A DNA stretch of 64,000 nucleotides, from assembly GCF_034661175.1 (NCBI RefSeq), contig NZ_CP141058.1:62001-126000 (forward strand). Direction: 5' to 3'. Shown piece after piece: positions 20,154-28,040 of the stretch (positions within the stretch are counted from its first letter, which is position 1; each line of letters starts with the position of its first letter). Both the position numbers and the translations under genes were made by a program. Origin of the DNA: Nocardioides renjunii. GTDB taxonomy: Bacteria; Actinomycetota; Actinomycetes; Propionibacteriales; Nocardioidaceae. The notes beneath the pieces were generated by a model. The model ran no database searches, was not told the origin of the DNA, and worked only from the letters and a program-made list of their open reading frames with translations.

Positions 20154-20421
20154 GACGTCATGGGCGGCGGTCGCCCGGGCCGCCGCCCGCCTTGACGTCG
20201 TACCGGGACGTCATGGGTGCTGGTCGCCGGGGCAGCCCTCCGCCATGACGTCCCCGCGGATCGCCGCAAGCGTGGTGGCTGGTCCGGGAGAGCCGCTGGG
20301 GCCGAACTCCTCGAGGCGTTTGCGAGCTTGTGGGGGTGTGTACGCCCCCAGAAGTTCGGGTTTCCCCGCATATGCGGGGAAACCGCAGCCGGTCGCCCGA
20401 GCCGCCCGCCGCCATGACGTC
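20154..20421. repeat. Three copies of a 46-bp repeat with GACGTCATGG / CCATGACGTC ends
   Basis: Unit 1 is 20154-20199 and unit 2 is 20207-20252, each 46 bp and separated by seven bases. Unit 2 has perfect 10-bp inverted ends; the right end of unit 1 reads TTGACGTC. A third unit keeps only its right 31 bp (20391-20421) and directly follows the palindrome at 20359-20384. The bodies are GC-rich and partly self-complementary (GGTCGCC with GGC/GCC arms). They fill most of the 308-bp space between the malic enzyme and MMPL genes, which has no coding potential I can support. They may act as terminators or belong to a REP-like family. Confidence 0.75.
20359..20384. repeat. Perfect 26-bp palindrome centred on CATATG
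   Basis: The arm GGTTTCCCCGCAT is followed directly by its exact reverse complement, giving a 26-bp palindrome with no spacer. It is intergenic and embedded in the 46-bp repeat region. It could be a hairpin terminator, a protein-binding site or a REP-type element. Confidence 0.8.
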
Positions 20422-20429
20422 CGCGCGTC

Positions 20430-22550
20430 TCAGCCCGCCGTGTCGCTCCGTACCTTCCGGGGCCACCAGAACGTCTCGCCGAGGGTCAGCGCGAGCGCCG
20501 GGACGAGCACGGTGCGGACCACGAGGGTGTCGAGCAGCACGCCGACGAAGATGATCGCGCCGAGCTGGGCGAGCACGACGAGCGGCAGCACGCCGAGCAC
20601 CGCGAAGACCGCCGCGAGCAGGATGCCGGCGCTGGTGATCACCCCGCCGGTGGCGGTCAGGGCGCGCAGCATGCCGGTGCGGGTGCCGTGCTCGGCCGCC
20701 TCCTCGCGGGCCCGGGTGACGAGGAAGATGTTGTAGTCGACGCCCAGCGCGACGAGGAACAGGAACGCCAGCAGCGGCACGCCGGTGTCCATCGCCTCGA
20801 AGCCGAACACCGTCTGGAACAGCCACCACGACGCGCCCATGCTCGCGGCGTACGTCCCGACGACGGTGGCGACCAGGAGCAGCGGCGCCACGATCGAGCG
20901 GAGCAGCAGCAGGAGCGCACCCAGCACCAGCAGCAGGATGAGCGGGAGGATCGTGAGCCGGTCGCTCGCGGCGTAGTCCTTGGCGTCGAGGGCCTCCGCG
21001 TCACCGCCGCCGACGTGGGTGTCGGTGAAGTCGGCCACGGCCGCGCGGACGTCCACGACGACGTCCTGCGCGGAGTCGCTGCCGGGCGCCGCGTCGGGTA
21101 CGGCGTCGATGCGGGCGATGCCGTCGCCGCTGGTCGTCACGCGGGCGGAGTCGACGCCGTCGACGCCCTCGACAACGCCGAGCACCTGCTCGGGGTCGTC
21201 CCGGGTGACCACCTGGACCGGGTCGCTGGTGCCGGCGGGGAAGGACTCGCCGAGCCGCTCGGCCGCCGAGATGGCCTCGGGGCGCTGCAGGAACTGGTCG
21301 GCCGGGTCGAGGCCGGTCGTGATGGACGTCGTGCCGACGGCCAGCAGTGCCAGCCCGGCGACGGTGCCGACGACGAAGGTGCGCGGACGTCGTGCCACGG
21401 CGTCGCCCACCCGGCGCCACACGCCGCGCGAGTCGACGAGGACGGCGTCGCCGACGTGGGGCACGCGCGGCCAGAACACCCAGCGCCCGAAGAGCACGAG
21501 GGCGGCAGGCAGCACGACCAGGGCGAAGGTCGCCGCCACGACGATGCCGACCGCGCAGGCGGCGCCGAGCCCGCGGGTCGTCGGGATGGCCGAGAGGAGG
21601 AGCGTCAGCACGCCGAGCACGACCGTCGTGGCGCTCGAGAGGACCGCCTCGGTGGTGCGGGTGAGGGCGTGCGCCATCGCGACGTGGCGGGACTCGGTGG
21701 TCTTCAGCTCGTCGCGGTAGCGCGAGATGAGCAGCAGGGCGTAGTCGGTGCCCGCGCCGAACACCAGGACGCTGAGGATCCCGACCGTCGACTCGTCCCA
21801 GGCGAGGCCGGTCAGCTCCAGCACGTTGGTGGCGGCGATCGCGGCGAAGCGGTCGGCCACGGCGACGACGGTCAACGGCACCAGCCACAGCACCGGGCTG
21901 CGGTAGGTGATGATCAGCAGGATCGCCACCACGGCCGCCGTGGCGCCGAGCAGCCGGATGTCGGCACCGTCGAAGACCTGGCCGATGTCGGCCTGGATCC
22001 CGGCCGGCCCGGTGACCTCCACCGTGACACCCTCGGGCGCGTCGTCGCGCAGCTGCTCACGCAGCTCCTCGACCCGGTCGATGTTGTCGGTGGCCGAGGA
22101 CGACGTGACCGGCACCGCGACGAAGGCGGCGGTGCCGTCCTCGGCGACGACGAGGGGGGACTGCTGGCCTGCGCCACCCTGCTGCCCGCCCGGTGCCTCG
22201 CCCTGGCCGCCGCCCTCGGGCGCGCCCTGGCCGCCGCCGGCCTCCGACAGCAGCCGGACCGCCTGCTGGGTCAGGTCTCCCTGCGCGCCCTGGTCGAGCT
22301 CACCGGAGTCGGCGGTCCAGAGCACGATGGCGACCTGGCCCTCGTCGTCCGGCAGCTGCTCGGCGAGCTCGACCGCCAGCGTGCTGTCGGCGCCGGCCGG
22401 CAGCGTGTCGGTGGCCGTGGTCTCGCGCTCGCCCTCGGGCACGAAGAGGATCGCGGCGATGGCCAGGAACAGCGGGACGAGGGCCACGACCCACGCCGTA
22501 CGACGCCCCGCGATGACGCGGGCGGGAGCAGGGGACTGGTGACCGGGCAC
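20430..22550 (-). CDS. MMPL/RND-family membrane transporter (YdfJ/MmpL-like)
   Basis: Large polytopic exporter of 706 aa, probably moving lipids, siderophore-like compounds or drugs. It has a typical duplicated MMPL layout: one N-terminal helix (TAWVVALVPLFLAIAAILFV), a first extracytoplasmic domain with a Gly/Gln-rich insert (GGGQGAPEGGGQGEAPGGQQGGAGQQ), five or six helices with FGAGTDYALLLISRYRDEL, a second extracytoplasmic domain, and a final helix bundle with FLVALGVDYNIFLVTRAREE. The two GxDY motifs are the proton-relay signatures of the family. The GTG start is divergent from a MarR regulator with an inverted repeat between them, so regulation by that protein is likely. Confidence 0.92.
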   Translation of the reverse strand: MPGHQSPAPARVIAGRRTAWVVALVPLFLAIAAILFVPEGERETTATDTLPAGADSTLAVELAEQLPDDEGQVAIVLWTADSGELDQGAQGDLTQQAVRLLSEAGGGQGAPEGGGQGEAPGGQQGGAGQQSPLVVAEDGTAAFVAVPVTSSSATDNIDRVEELREQLRDDAPEGVTVEVTGPAGIQADIGQVFDGADIRLLGATAAVVAILLIITYRSPVLWLVPLTVVAVADRFAAIAATNVLELTGLAWDESTVGILSVLVFGAGTDYALLLISRYRDELKTTESRHVAMAHALTRTTEAVLSSATTVVLGVLTLLLSAIPTTRGLGAACAVGIVVAATFALVVLPAALVLFGRWVFWPRVPHVGDAVLVDSRGVWRRVGDAVARRPRTFVVGTVAGLALLAVGTTSITTGLDPADQFLQRPEAISAAERLGESFPAGTSDPVQVVTRDDPEQVLGVVEGVDGVDSARVTTSGDGIARIDAVPDAAPGSDSAQDVVVDVRAAVADFTDTHVGGGDAEALDAKDYAASDRLTILPLILLLVLGALLLLLRSIVAPLLLVATVVGTYAASMGASWWLFQTVFGFEAMDTGVPLLAFLFLVALGVDYNIFLVTRAREEAAEHGTRTGMLRALTATGGVITSAGILLAAVFAVLGVLPLVVLAQLGAIIFVGVLLDTLVVRTVLVPALALTLGETFWWPRKVRSDTAG

Positions 22551-22585
22551 GAGAGGTCCTTACGATCAGGTGGTTCACGAGGTAG

Positions 22586-22606
22586 ATTGCTAAGTAAGTT
22601 AGCGAT
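22586..22606. promoter_or_regulatory. Probable MarR operator between the mmpL-like and marR genes
   Basis: ATTGCTAA, five bases, then TTAGCGAT: a near-perfect 8-bp inverted repeat in an AT-rich patch of the 105-bp divergent intergenic region. Its size and position fit a MarR-family site that controls both genes. Confidence 0.65.
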
Positions 22607-22655
22607 CTTCCTGCGGACTCGCAAGCCCTGACGCATCGCCCGAGGAGGACCAGCC

Positions 22656-23114
22656 GTGACCGCACCCCAGGAGCCCCGCCCCGGCTGGGACGAGTCCGGT
22701 GCGCTCACCGCCCTGCGCGACCTGGTCAGCACGGGCGCCCGGGTCAACCACGTGGTCGCCCGGCGGGCCGGCATCACCGACACGGAGCTGGTGACGCTCG
22801 AGCACCTGAGCCGCGAGCAGATCGGGCCGGCCGAGGTCGCCCGCCGGCTCGAGGTGTCCACGGCCGCGGCGACCGGCATCGTGGACCGCCTGGTCTCGCG
22901 CGGGCACGTCGAGCGGCGCCCGCACGCCGCGGACCGCCGGCGCACGGAGCTGGTGCTGACCGACTCCGGCCGGCGCGAGGTGGTCTCCCACCTGCTGCCG
23001 ATGTTCGTCTCCCTCGACCGGCTCGACCGGGGGTTCACCGACGAGGAGCGCGCGGTCGTCGAGCGCTACCTGCGGGGAGCCGTCAAGGCGTTCGAGCAGG
23101 TGCTGGAGGGCTGA
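22656..23114 (+). CDS. MarR-family transcriptional regulator
   Basis: Dimeric winged-helix repressor of 152 aa. The DNA-binding part is IGPAEVARRLEVSTAAATGIVDRLVSRGHVERRPHAADRRRTELVLTDSGR, with the wing (HAADRRRTEL) typical of MarR. The first and last helices form the dimer interface. It is divergently transcribed from the MMPL exporter and probably represses it and itself through the 22586-22606 inverted repeat, released by a transported or toxic small molecule (inference). A GTG start with GAGGAGGA upstream is well placed. Confidence 0.9.
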   Translation: MTAPQEPRPGWDESGALTALRDLVSTGARVNHVVARRAGITDTELVTLEHLSREQIGPAEVARRLEVSTAAATGIVDRLVSRGHVERRPHAADRRRTELVLTDSGRREVVSHLLPMFVSLDRLDRGFTDEERAVVERYLRGAVKAFEQVLEG

Positions 23115-23123
23115 CCCGACCGG

Positions 23124-23879
23124 TCAGTCCTCCTGGCCGGCCTTGCGGTGCGCGACGAGCGCGGCGCCGACGATGCCGGCCCGGTTCTGCAGGGTGGCCG
23201 GCACCATCTCGGTGTCGACCTGGATGAGGTGGCCGAACTTCTCCCACGACTTGCTCACCCCACCGCCGACCACGAACAGGTCGGGGGTGAAGAGGCGCTC
23301 GAGGTGGCGGAAGTAGGTGGTGAGCCGCACGGACCAGTCCTGCCAGGACAGCCCCTCGCGCTCGCGGGCGCTCGTCGCGGCGCGGACCTCCGCGACCTCC
23401 CCGTCGATCTCGAGGTGGCCCATCTCGGAGTTGGGCACGAGCTGGCCGTCCCAGATCAGCGCGGAGCCGATGCCGGTGCCGAGCGTGATGACCATGACCA
23501 GGCCCTTGCGGCCCTTCGCGGCGCCGTACTCCGCCTCGGCCAGACCGGCGGCGTCCGCGTCGTTGACGACGTGGACCTCGCGGCCGAGGGCCTCGGTGAA
23601 GATCGCGTCGGCGTCCTCGCCGATCCAGGACTTGTCGATGTTGGCGGCCGACATCACCACGCCGCGGCGCACGATGCCCGGCACCGTCACCCCGACCGGG
23701 GTCGTCGCCGCCTCGAAGTTGCCGATGATCTGGCCGAACACCCCGGCCACGGCCTGCGGGGTGGCCGGCTTGGGCGTGTCGATGCGGACCCGGCCGTGTG
23801 CGAAGTCGCCGATCGCGAGGTCGACGGGCGCGCCCTTGATGCCGGTGCCGCCGAAGTCGATGCCGAAGGGGTGCTCCAT
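23124..23879 (-). CDS. ppgK: Polyphosphate glucokinase PpgK
   Basis: Phosphorylates glucose to glucose-6-phosphate using inorganic polyphosphate or ATP; a hallmark ROK-family enzyme of Actinobacteria. The 251-aa protein begins MEHPFGIDFGGTGIKGAPVD (phosphate-binding DFGGTG motif) and has NDADAAGLAEAEYG, then VITLGTGIGSALIWDGQLVPNSEMGHLEI (substrate and phosphate loops) and LFVVGGGVSKSWEKF. Length and motifs match the PpgK group closely. The ATG at 23879 is set by homology; 66 more bp are open upstream. It stands alone, 10 bp from the marR stop on the opposite strand and downstream of selB on the same strand. Confidence 0.95.
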   Translation of the reverse strand: MEHPFGIDFGGTGIKGAPVDLAIGDFAHGRVRIDTPKPATPQAVAGVFGQIIGNFEAATTPVGVTVPGIVRRGVVMSAANIDKSWIGEDADAIFTEALGREVHVVNDADAAGLAEAEYGAAKGRKGLVMVITLGTGIGSALIWDGQLVPNSEMGHLEIDGEVAEVRAATSAREREGLSWQDWSVRLTTYFRHLERLFTPDLFVVGGGVSKSWEKFGHLIQVDTEMVPATLQNRAGIVGAALVAHRKAGQED

Positions 23880-23990
23880 GGCGCACAACCTATCGGCAGC
23901 CCAGCGCAGGTGTGACGGGGGCGACACGCCGGTGAGATCCGGCACCTGACCGAGAGAGCCTCCGTGTCGACCGACGCGGCCCGGTGCGGG

Positions 23991-25727
23991 TCAGCCGACG
24001 ACCTCACGCCGGTCGTCCGGCAGCCGTCGGGTGCGGCCGGCGCGGTCGAGGTGCTCGAGCAGCGGCAGGACGACGCGGCGCGTGGTGCCCAGCCGCTCGC
24101 GTGCCGCGCTGGTGGTGAACGGCTGGTCGAGCGTCCCCAGCAGGTGCACCGCCCGGTCGGGGGCGTCCGGCAGCAGCACGATCCCGCTGCCGAGGCGCCG
24201 CAGGAGCCCGGCCCGCTCCGCCGCGCCGAGGACCCGCTCGTCGAGGCCGAGCTCGCGCAACCGGTCGGCGGTCGGCGCCGCGAACGCCGCGGACGCCAGG
24301 TCGCGTCGTACGGCGTCGACGCCGCGCTGCACGGCCTCGGGCAGGCCGCCGCCACCCGGGGCGACCACCCGCCCGTCGGTGATGCGCAGCGGCGCCCGCA
24401 CCACCGCGCGGACGAGCTCGGGCGAGGGCAGCCGCAGCCGCGTGGCGAGCACGGCCAGCGGGACGCCGGGGTCGAGCGGGTGGGCGCGGGCGTGCTCCTC
24501 CACCAGCGACGGCACCCGCTCGGCGAGGGCCCGCGCCAGCGCGGGGGAGACCAGCCAGGGGCCGACCTCGAGCTGGCCGGCGTCCTCGCGGGCGATCCCC
24601 AGGCGACGCAGCCGGTCGGCGTGCACCAGCCCACGGCGCTCGAGCTCGCCGGCCAGCCCGGGCGAGCCGGTGGCCAGCTGCCGCGCGCGTCGTACGGCGG
24701 CCCCACGGCGCCGCAGCCGCGGCGGGTCGGGGTCCAGCACGTCGGCGCCCCACAGCAGCCGGCGGCCCGGGTCGCGCAGCACCGCCCGGTCGCCGACGCG
24801 GAGCGGCAGCGCGCGGTCGAGGGTGAGCCGCACGAAGGAGTCGCCGAGCGGGCGGCAGTGGGTCGTCACGTCGGCCGCTCCCACGTGCAGCATCGGGGCG
24901 GTGGGCGGCTCGCCGAAGCCGGTCAGGCGTACGTCGACCACGCGGGTGTGGTGCCAGGCGTCGGGCGTGACGAGCGCGCTGCCGCGCTCGAGCGCGTCGG
25001 TGCGGCCGGAGACGTTGAGGGCGACGCGGGCGACCCCGCTGACCTCGGCCCGGTCGCGGCCCAGCGCTTGCACGCCGCGGACCCGCAGCACCTCCTCGCC
25101 CACGGCCAGGGAGTCGCCGGGCCGGACCGTGCCGGCGGGCAGGGTGCCGGTGACCACGGTGCCGCTGCCGCGGACCGCGAACCGGCGGTCGACCCACAGC
25201 CGCACGTCGGAGGCCGGGTCGGGTGCGGGCAGCGCGGCCACCATCGCCGCGAGCGCGGAGCGGAGGTCGTCGAGGCCCTGGCCGGTGCGGGCGCTCACCG
25301 GCAGGACCGGCGCGCCCGCGAGCCCGGTCCGCGCGACCTCGGCGGACGCCCGCGCGAGCGCCGCGGTGGGGTCGGCGAGGTCGGAGCGGGTGACCGCCAC
25401 GACGGCGTGCCGCACGCCCAGCGCGTCGAGCGCCGCGAGGTGCTCGGCCGCCTGCGGCATCCACGGGTCGTCCGCCGCGACGACGAGCAGCGCCGCCGGC
25501 ACCGGGCCCACGCCCGCGAGCATGGTGGTGAGGAAGCGCTCGTGGCCGGGCACGTCGACGAAGGCCACCTCGCCGACGTCGGCCCACTCGGTCCAGCAGT
25601 AGCCCAGCTCGATCGTGAGGCCGCGGCGCCGCTCCTCGTCGAGGCGGTCGGGGTGGGTCCCGGTGAGCGCCTCGACCAGGGTGGACTTCCCGTGGTCGAC
25701 GTGGCCGGCGGTGGCGACGACGTGCAT
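23991..25727 (-). CDS. selB: Selenocysteine-specific elongation factor SelB
   Basis: GTPase that carries Sec-tRNA to the ribosome at UGA codons marked by a SECIS hairpin. The 578-aa protein has the EF-Tu-like G domain at the start (GHVDHGKST at 8-16, DEERRRGLTIELGY switch, DVPGH, with TRSD for guanine), then beta-barrel domains II and III (about 175-330), then four C-terminal winged helices (about 340-578) that in this family bind the SECIS RNA. The ATG overlaps the selA stop by one base (TGATG). Together with selA, selC, selD and the Sec-containing formate dehydrogenase nearby, the pathway is complete within the window. Confidence 0.95.
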   Translation of the reverse strand: MHVVATAGHVDHGKSTLVEALTGTHPDRLDEERRRGLTIELGYCWTEWADVGEVAFVDVPGHERFLTTMLAGVGPVPAALLVVAADDPWMPQAAEHLAALDALGVRHAVVAVTRSDLADPTAALARASAEVARTGLAGAPVLPVSARTGQGLDDLRSALAAMVAALPAPDPASDVRLWVDRRFAVRGSGTVVTGTLPAGTVRPGDSLAVGEEVLRVRGVQALGRDRAEVSGVARVALNVSGRTDALERGSALVTPDAWHHTRVVDVRLTGFGEPPTAPMLHVGAADVTTHCRPLGDSFVRLTLDRALPLRVGDRAVLRDPGRRLLWGADVLDPDPPRLRRRGAAVRRARQLATGSPGLAGELERRGLVHADRLRRLGIAREDAGQLEVGPWLVSPALARALAERVPSLVEEHARAHPLDPGVPLAVLATRLRLPSPELVRAVVRAPLRITDGRVVAPGGGGLPEAVQRGVDAVRRDLASAAFAAPTADRLRELGLDERVLGAAERAGLLRRLGSGIVLLPDAPDRAVHLLGTLDQPFTTSAARERLGTTRRVVLPLLEHLDRAGRTRRLPDDRREVVG

Positions 25728-27028
25728 CAGACCGGCTCGCCGGCCACGCGTCGCACGGCGTCGGCGAGGTCGTCGTCCTCCTCGGGCGGGACGGCGAGCA
25801 GGTCGAGGAGCAGCCGGCCGCGCTCGACCCGGCCCACCACGGGCGGCTCGCCGGTGCGCAGCGGCAGCGCGAGCTCCTCGGGGAGCGCGACCGCGACGCT
25901 GGGCAGCACCACGTCGGGGGCACCGCCGCCACCGACGGCGGCGCGGGTGTCGACGACCGCCGCTCCCAGCCCGGCAGGGAGCCCGGCCACGACCGCCTCC
26001 GCACGCTGCCGCAGGACCGCCACGTCCCGCGCCAGCGCGGCCGGGACGGGCGGCACCGGTCCGGCCAGCGTCGCCTCCAGCGCGGCGAGGGTCAGCTTGT
26101 CCACCCGCAGCGCGCGGGCGAACGGGTCGCGCCGGAGTCGCTCCACGAGGTCGGCGCGGCCCAGCAGCAGTCCGGCCTGCGGCCCGCCCAGGAGCTTGTC
26201 GCCCGAGGCGGTGACGAGGTCGGCGCCGGCCCGCAGCGCGGTGGCGGCGTCCGGCTCGTCGGGCAGGCGGGGGTGCGGCGCGAGCAGGCCGGAGCCGATG
26301 TCGGCGACCACGGTCGCCCCGAGGGTCGCCAGCTCGCGCACGTCCACCGACGAGGTGAAGCCCCGGACGGTGAAGTTGGACGGGTGCACTTTGAGCACGA
26401 ACGCGGTGTCGTCGTCGACCGCGGCGGCGTAGTCGGCCAGGCGCACCCGGTTGGTGGTCCCGACCTCGCGCAGCCGGGCCCCGACGGACTCCATCAGCTC
26501 GGGGATCCGGAAGCCGTCGCCGATCTCGACCAGCTCGCCGCGCGCGATGACGACGCTGCCGCCGTCGCGGCACAGGACGCGGGTGACCAGCGCCAGTGCG
26601 GCCGCGCCGTTGTTGACCACGTGCACGCCACCGGCCGCCGGGACCCGGGCGGCCAGCGCCGCGAGAGCGCCGCGCCCCCGTCGCCCGCGCCGGCCGGTCG
26701 CCAGGTCGAGCTCGACGTCGGTGGGGCCGGCGGCCGTGCGCACCGCCTCGACCGCCGCCGCGGAGAGCGGTGCCCGGCCGAGGTTGGTGTGGACCAGGAC
26801 GCCCGTCGCGTTGAGCACCCGGCGCATCGACGCGGCACCGGCCGGGAGGGACGCCACGGCCGCGTCGGCCACGTCGTCGGGAGCGACCTCACCGGCGCGG
26901 CACCGGTCCTGGGCGGCCACGACCGCGGCCTTGACGAGGTCGGGCCCGAGCCGGTCGGCCGCCTCGCGCAGCCGCGGATCGGCGAGGAGCAGGTCGGTGC
27001 GCGGAACGGCCCGTCTCGGATCCGCCAC
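25727..27028 (-). CDS. selA: L-seryl-tRNA(Sec) selenium transferase SelA
   Basis: PLP enzyme that converts Ser-tRNA(Sec) to Sec-tRNA(Sec) using selenophosphate. The 433-aa protein shows the SelA core: RRVLNATGVLVHTNLGRAPLS, VVNNGAAALALV, ARGELVEIGDGFRIPELM, VGTTNR, VLKVHPSNFTVRGFT, ADIGSGLL and the PLP lysine in TASGDKLLGGPQAG (Lys278). The GTG start (VADPRRAVPR) has a GGGAGGG just upstream and lies 22 bp after the tRNA-Sec gene, so selC-selA-selB probably form one transcript. Length is near the E. coli enzyme (463 aa). Confidence 0.95.
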   Translation of the reverse strand: MADPRRAVPRTDLLLADPRLREAADRLGPDLVKAAVVAAQDRCRAGEVAPDDVADAAVASLPAGAASMRRVLNATGVLVHTNLGRAPLSAAAVEAVRTAAGPTDVELDLATGRRGRRGRGALAALAARVPAAGGVHVVNNGAAALALVTRVLCRDGGSVVIARGELVEIGDGFRIPELMESVGARLREVGTTNRVRLADYAAAVDDDTAFVLKVHPSNFTVRGFTSSVDVRELATLGATVVADIGSGLLAPHPRLPDEPDAATALRAGADLVTASGDKLLGGPQAGLLLGRADLVERLRRDPFARALRVDKLTLAALEATLAGPVPPVPAALARDVAVLRQRAEAVVAGLPAGLGAAVVDTRAAVGGGGAPDVVLPSVAVALPEELALPLRTGEPPVVGRVERGRLLLDLLAVPPEEDDDLADAVRRVAGEPV

Positions 27029-27049
27029 ACACCCTCCCGTGCTCACGAC

Positions 27050-27144
27050 TGGCGGAGGCGGACGGGAATCGAACCCGCCTGGCCCAGGTGCTGGGCCACA
27101 ACGGTTTTGAGGACCGCGTCCGTCACCAGACGAGAACCGCCTCC
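27050..27144 (-). tRNA. selC: tRNA-Sec, anticodon UCA (selC)
   Basis: A 95-nt gene with the special selenocysteine tRNA architecture. The acceptor stem has eight base pairs (GGAGGCGG with CCGCCTCC) and the T stem five (GCGGG-TTCGATT-CCCGT), giving the 8+5 stacking that SelA and SelB recognise. The anticodon arm is GCGGT-CCTCAAA-ACCGT with TCA in the loop, and the long variable arm is TGGCCCAG-CAC-CTGGGCCA. Discriminator G is followed by an encoded CCA. It lies directly upstream of selA on the same strand. Generic tRNA scans can miss or mislabel it as a suppressor tRNA. Confidence 0.97.
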
Positions 27145-27227
27145 ACGCCCACCCTAACCATGGGGAGCCGAACGCGATGTCCGATGCCCGCCGGAACCCG
27201 GTGGCCGTTGCGCCCACGATGAGGGGC

Positions 27228-27995
27228 ATGGACACCGAGCACGACCACACGCACCTGAGCCCCCGTCCCCTCGTCCTCGTCACCGGCGCCAACCGCGGTC
27301 TGGGTCGCGCCGTGGCGACCGCCCTGGCCCAGCGTGGGTATGGCGTGCTGGTCGCCGCCCGTCGGTCGCGCGACGCCGAGGACGCCTGCCGCGACCTCCG
27401 GGCGGCCGGTCACTGGGCCGACCCCGTCGTCCTCGACGTGACGTCGCAGGACAGCGTCACCGAGGCCGCGGAGGAGGTACGCCGCAGCCACGGGCGCCTC
27501 GACGTCCTCGTCAACAACGCCGGCATCCTGCCGGAGGCGACCGCGCCGGACGCGGCGCAGCCCATGGACGCGGACCTGTTCCGACACACGTTCGACGTGA
27601 ACCTGTTCGGCGCCGTGCGCACGACGCAGGCGTTCCTGCCGCTGCTCCGCGTGTCGGCCGACGCCCGCATCGTCAACGTGTCGAGCAGGATGGGATCGCT
27701 CACGGACCAGGGCGATCCTCGATCGCCGTACCACTCGATGGTGCTGCCGGCCTACCAGACGTCGAAGGCCGCCCTGAACGGGGTCACCGTCGCGATGGCC
27801 AAGGCGCTGAGGGGCGACGGGATCCGCGTCAGCTCGGTGTGCCCCGGCTGGGTCCGCACCGACCTCGGCGGAGCGGCCAACAGGGCAGCCGCACCCACGT
27901 CCGCGGCAGAAGCCGCCGAGGTGGTCGCCGACGTCGTGACCGGCGACCTCGAGACGGGCGGGTTCCACGACGCCTCCGGGACGATCGCCTGGTAG
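27228..27995 (+). CDS. Short-chain dehydrogenase/reductase (SDR)
   Basis: Classical SDR oxidoreductase of 255 aa. It has the NAD(P)-binding VLVTGANRGLGRAVA (TGxxxGxG), DVLVNNAG, IVNVSSRMG and a catalytic YQTSK (YxxxK) with upstream Ser, followed by VCPGWVRTDLGG. The AARRSR after the second strand suggests NADP preference. The substrate is unknown. The ATG at 27228 is a compromise: in-frame ATGs at 27177 and 27219 are also possible, and 27177 has a GGGAG upstream. The gene lies between selC and selD, breaking up the selenium locus, and has no evident link to selenium metabolism. Confidence 0.85.
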   Translation: MDTEHDHTHLSPRPLVLVTGANRGLGRAVATALAQRGYGVLVAARRSRDAEDACRDLRAAGHWADPVVLDVTSQDSVTEAAEEVRRSHGRLDVLVNNAGILPEATAPDAAQPMDADLFRHTFDVNLFGAVRTTQAFLPLLRVSADARIVNVSSRMGSLTDQGDPRSPYHSMVLPAYQTSKAALNGVTVAMAKALRGDGIRVSSVCPGWVRTDLGGAANRAAAPTSAAEAAEVVADVVTGDLETGGFHDASGTIAW

Positions 27996-28040
27996 CCGCC
28001 CACGCCCCAGCCGACACTGCGGCGTCGTACCGTGGCTCGC

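Noticed and set aside
20154..20421. Small CRISPR array or insertion sequence remnant
   Set aside because: There are only three units, one truncated, with no equal spacers, no transposase and no target-site duplication I can see. Recorded instead as a repeat.
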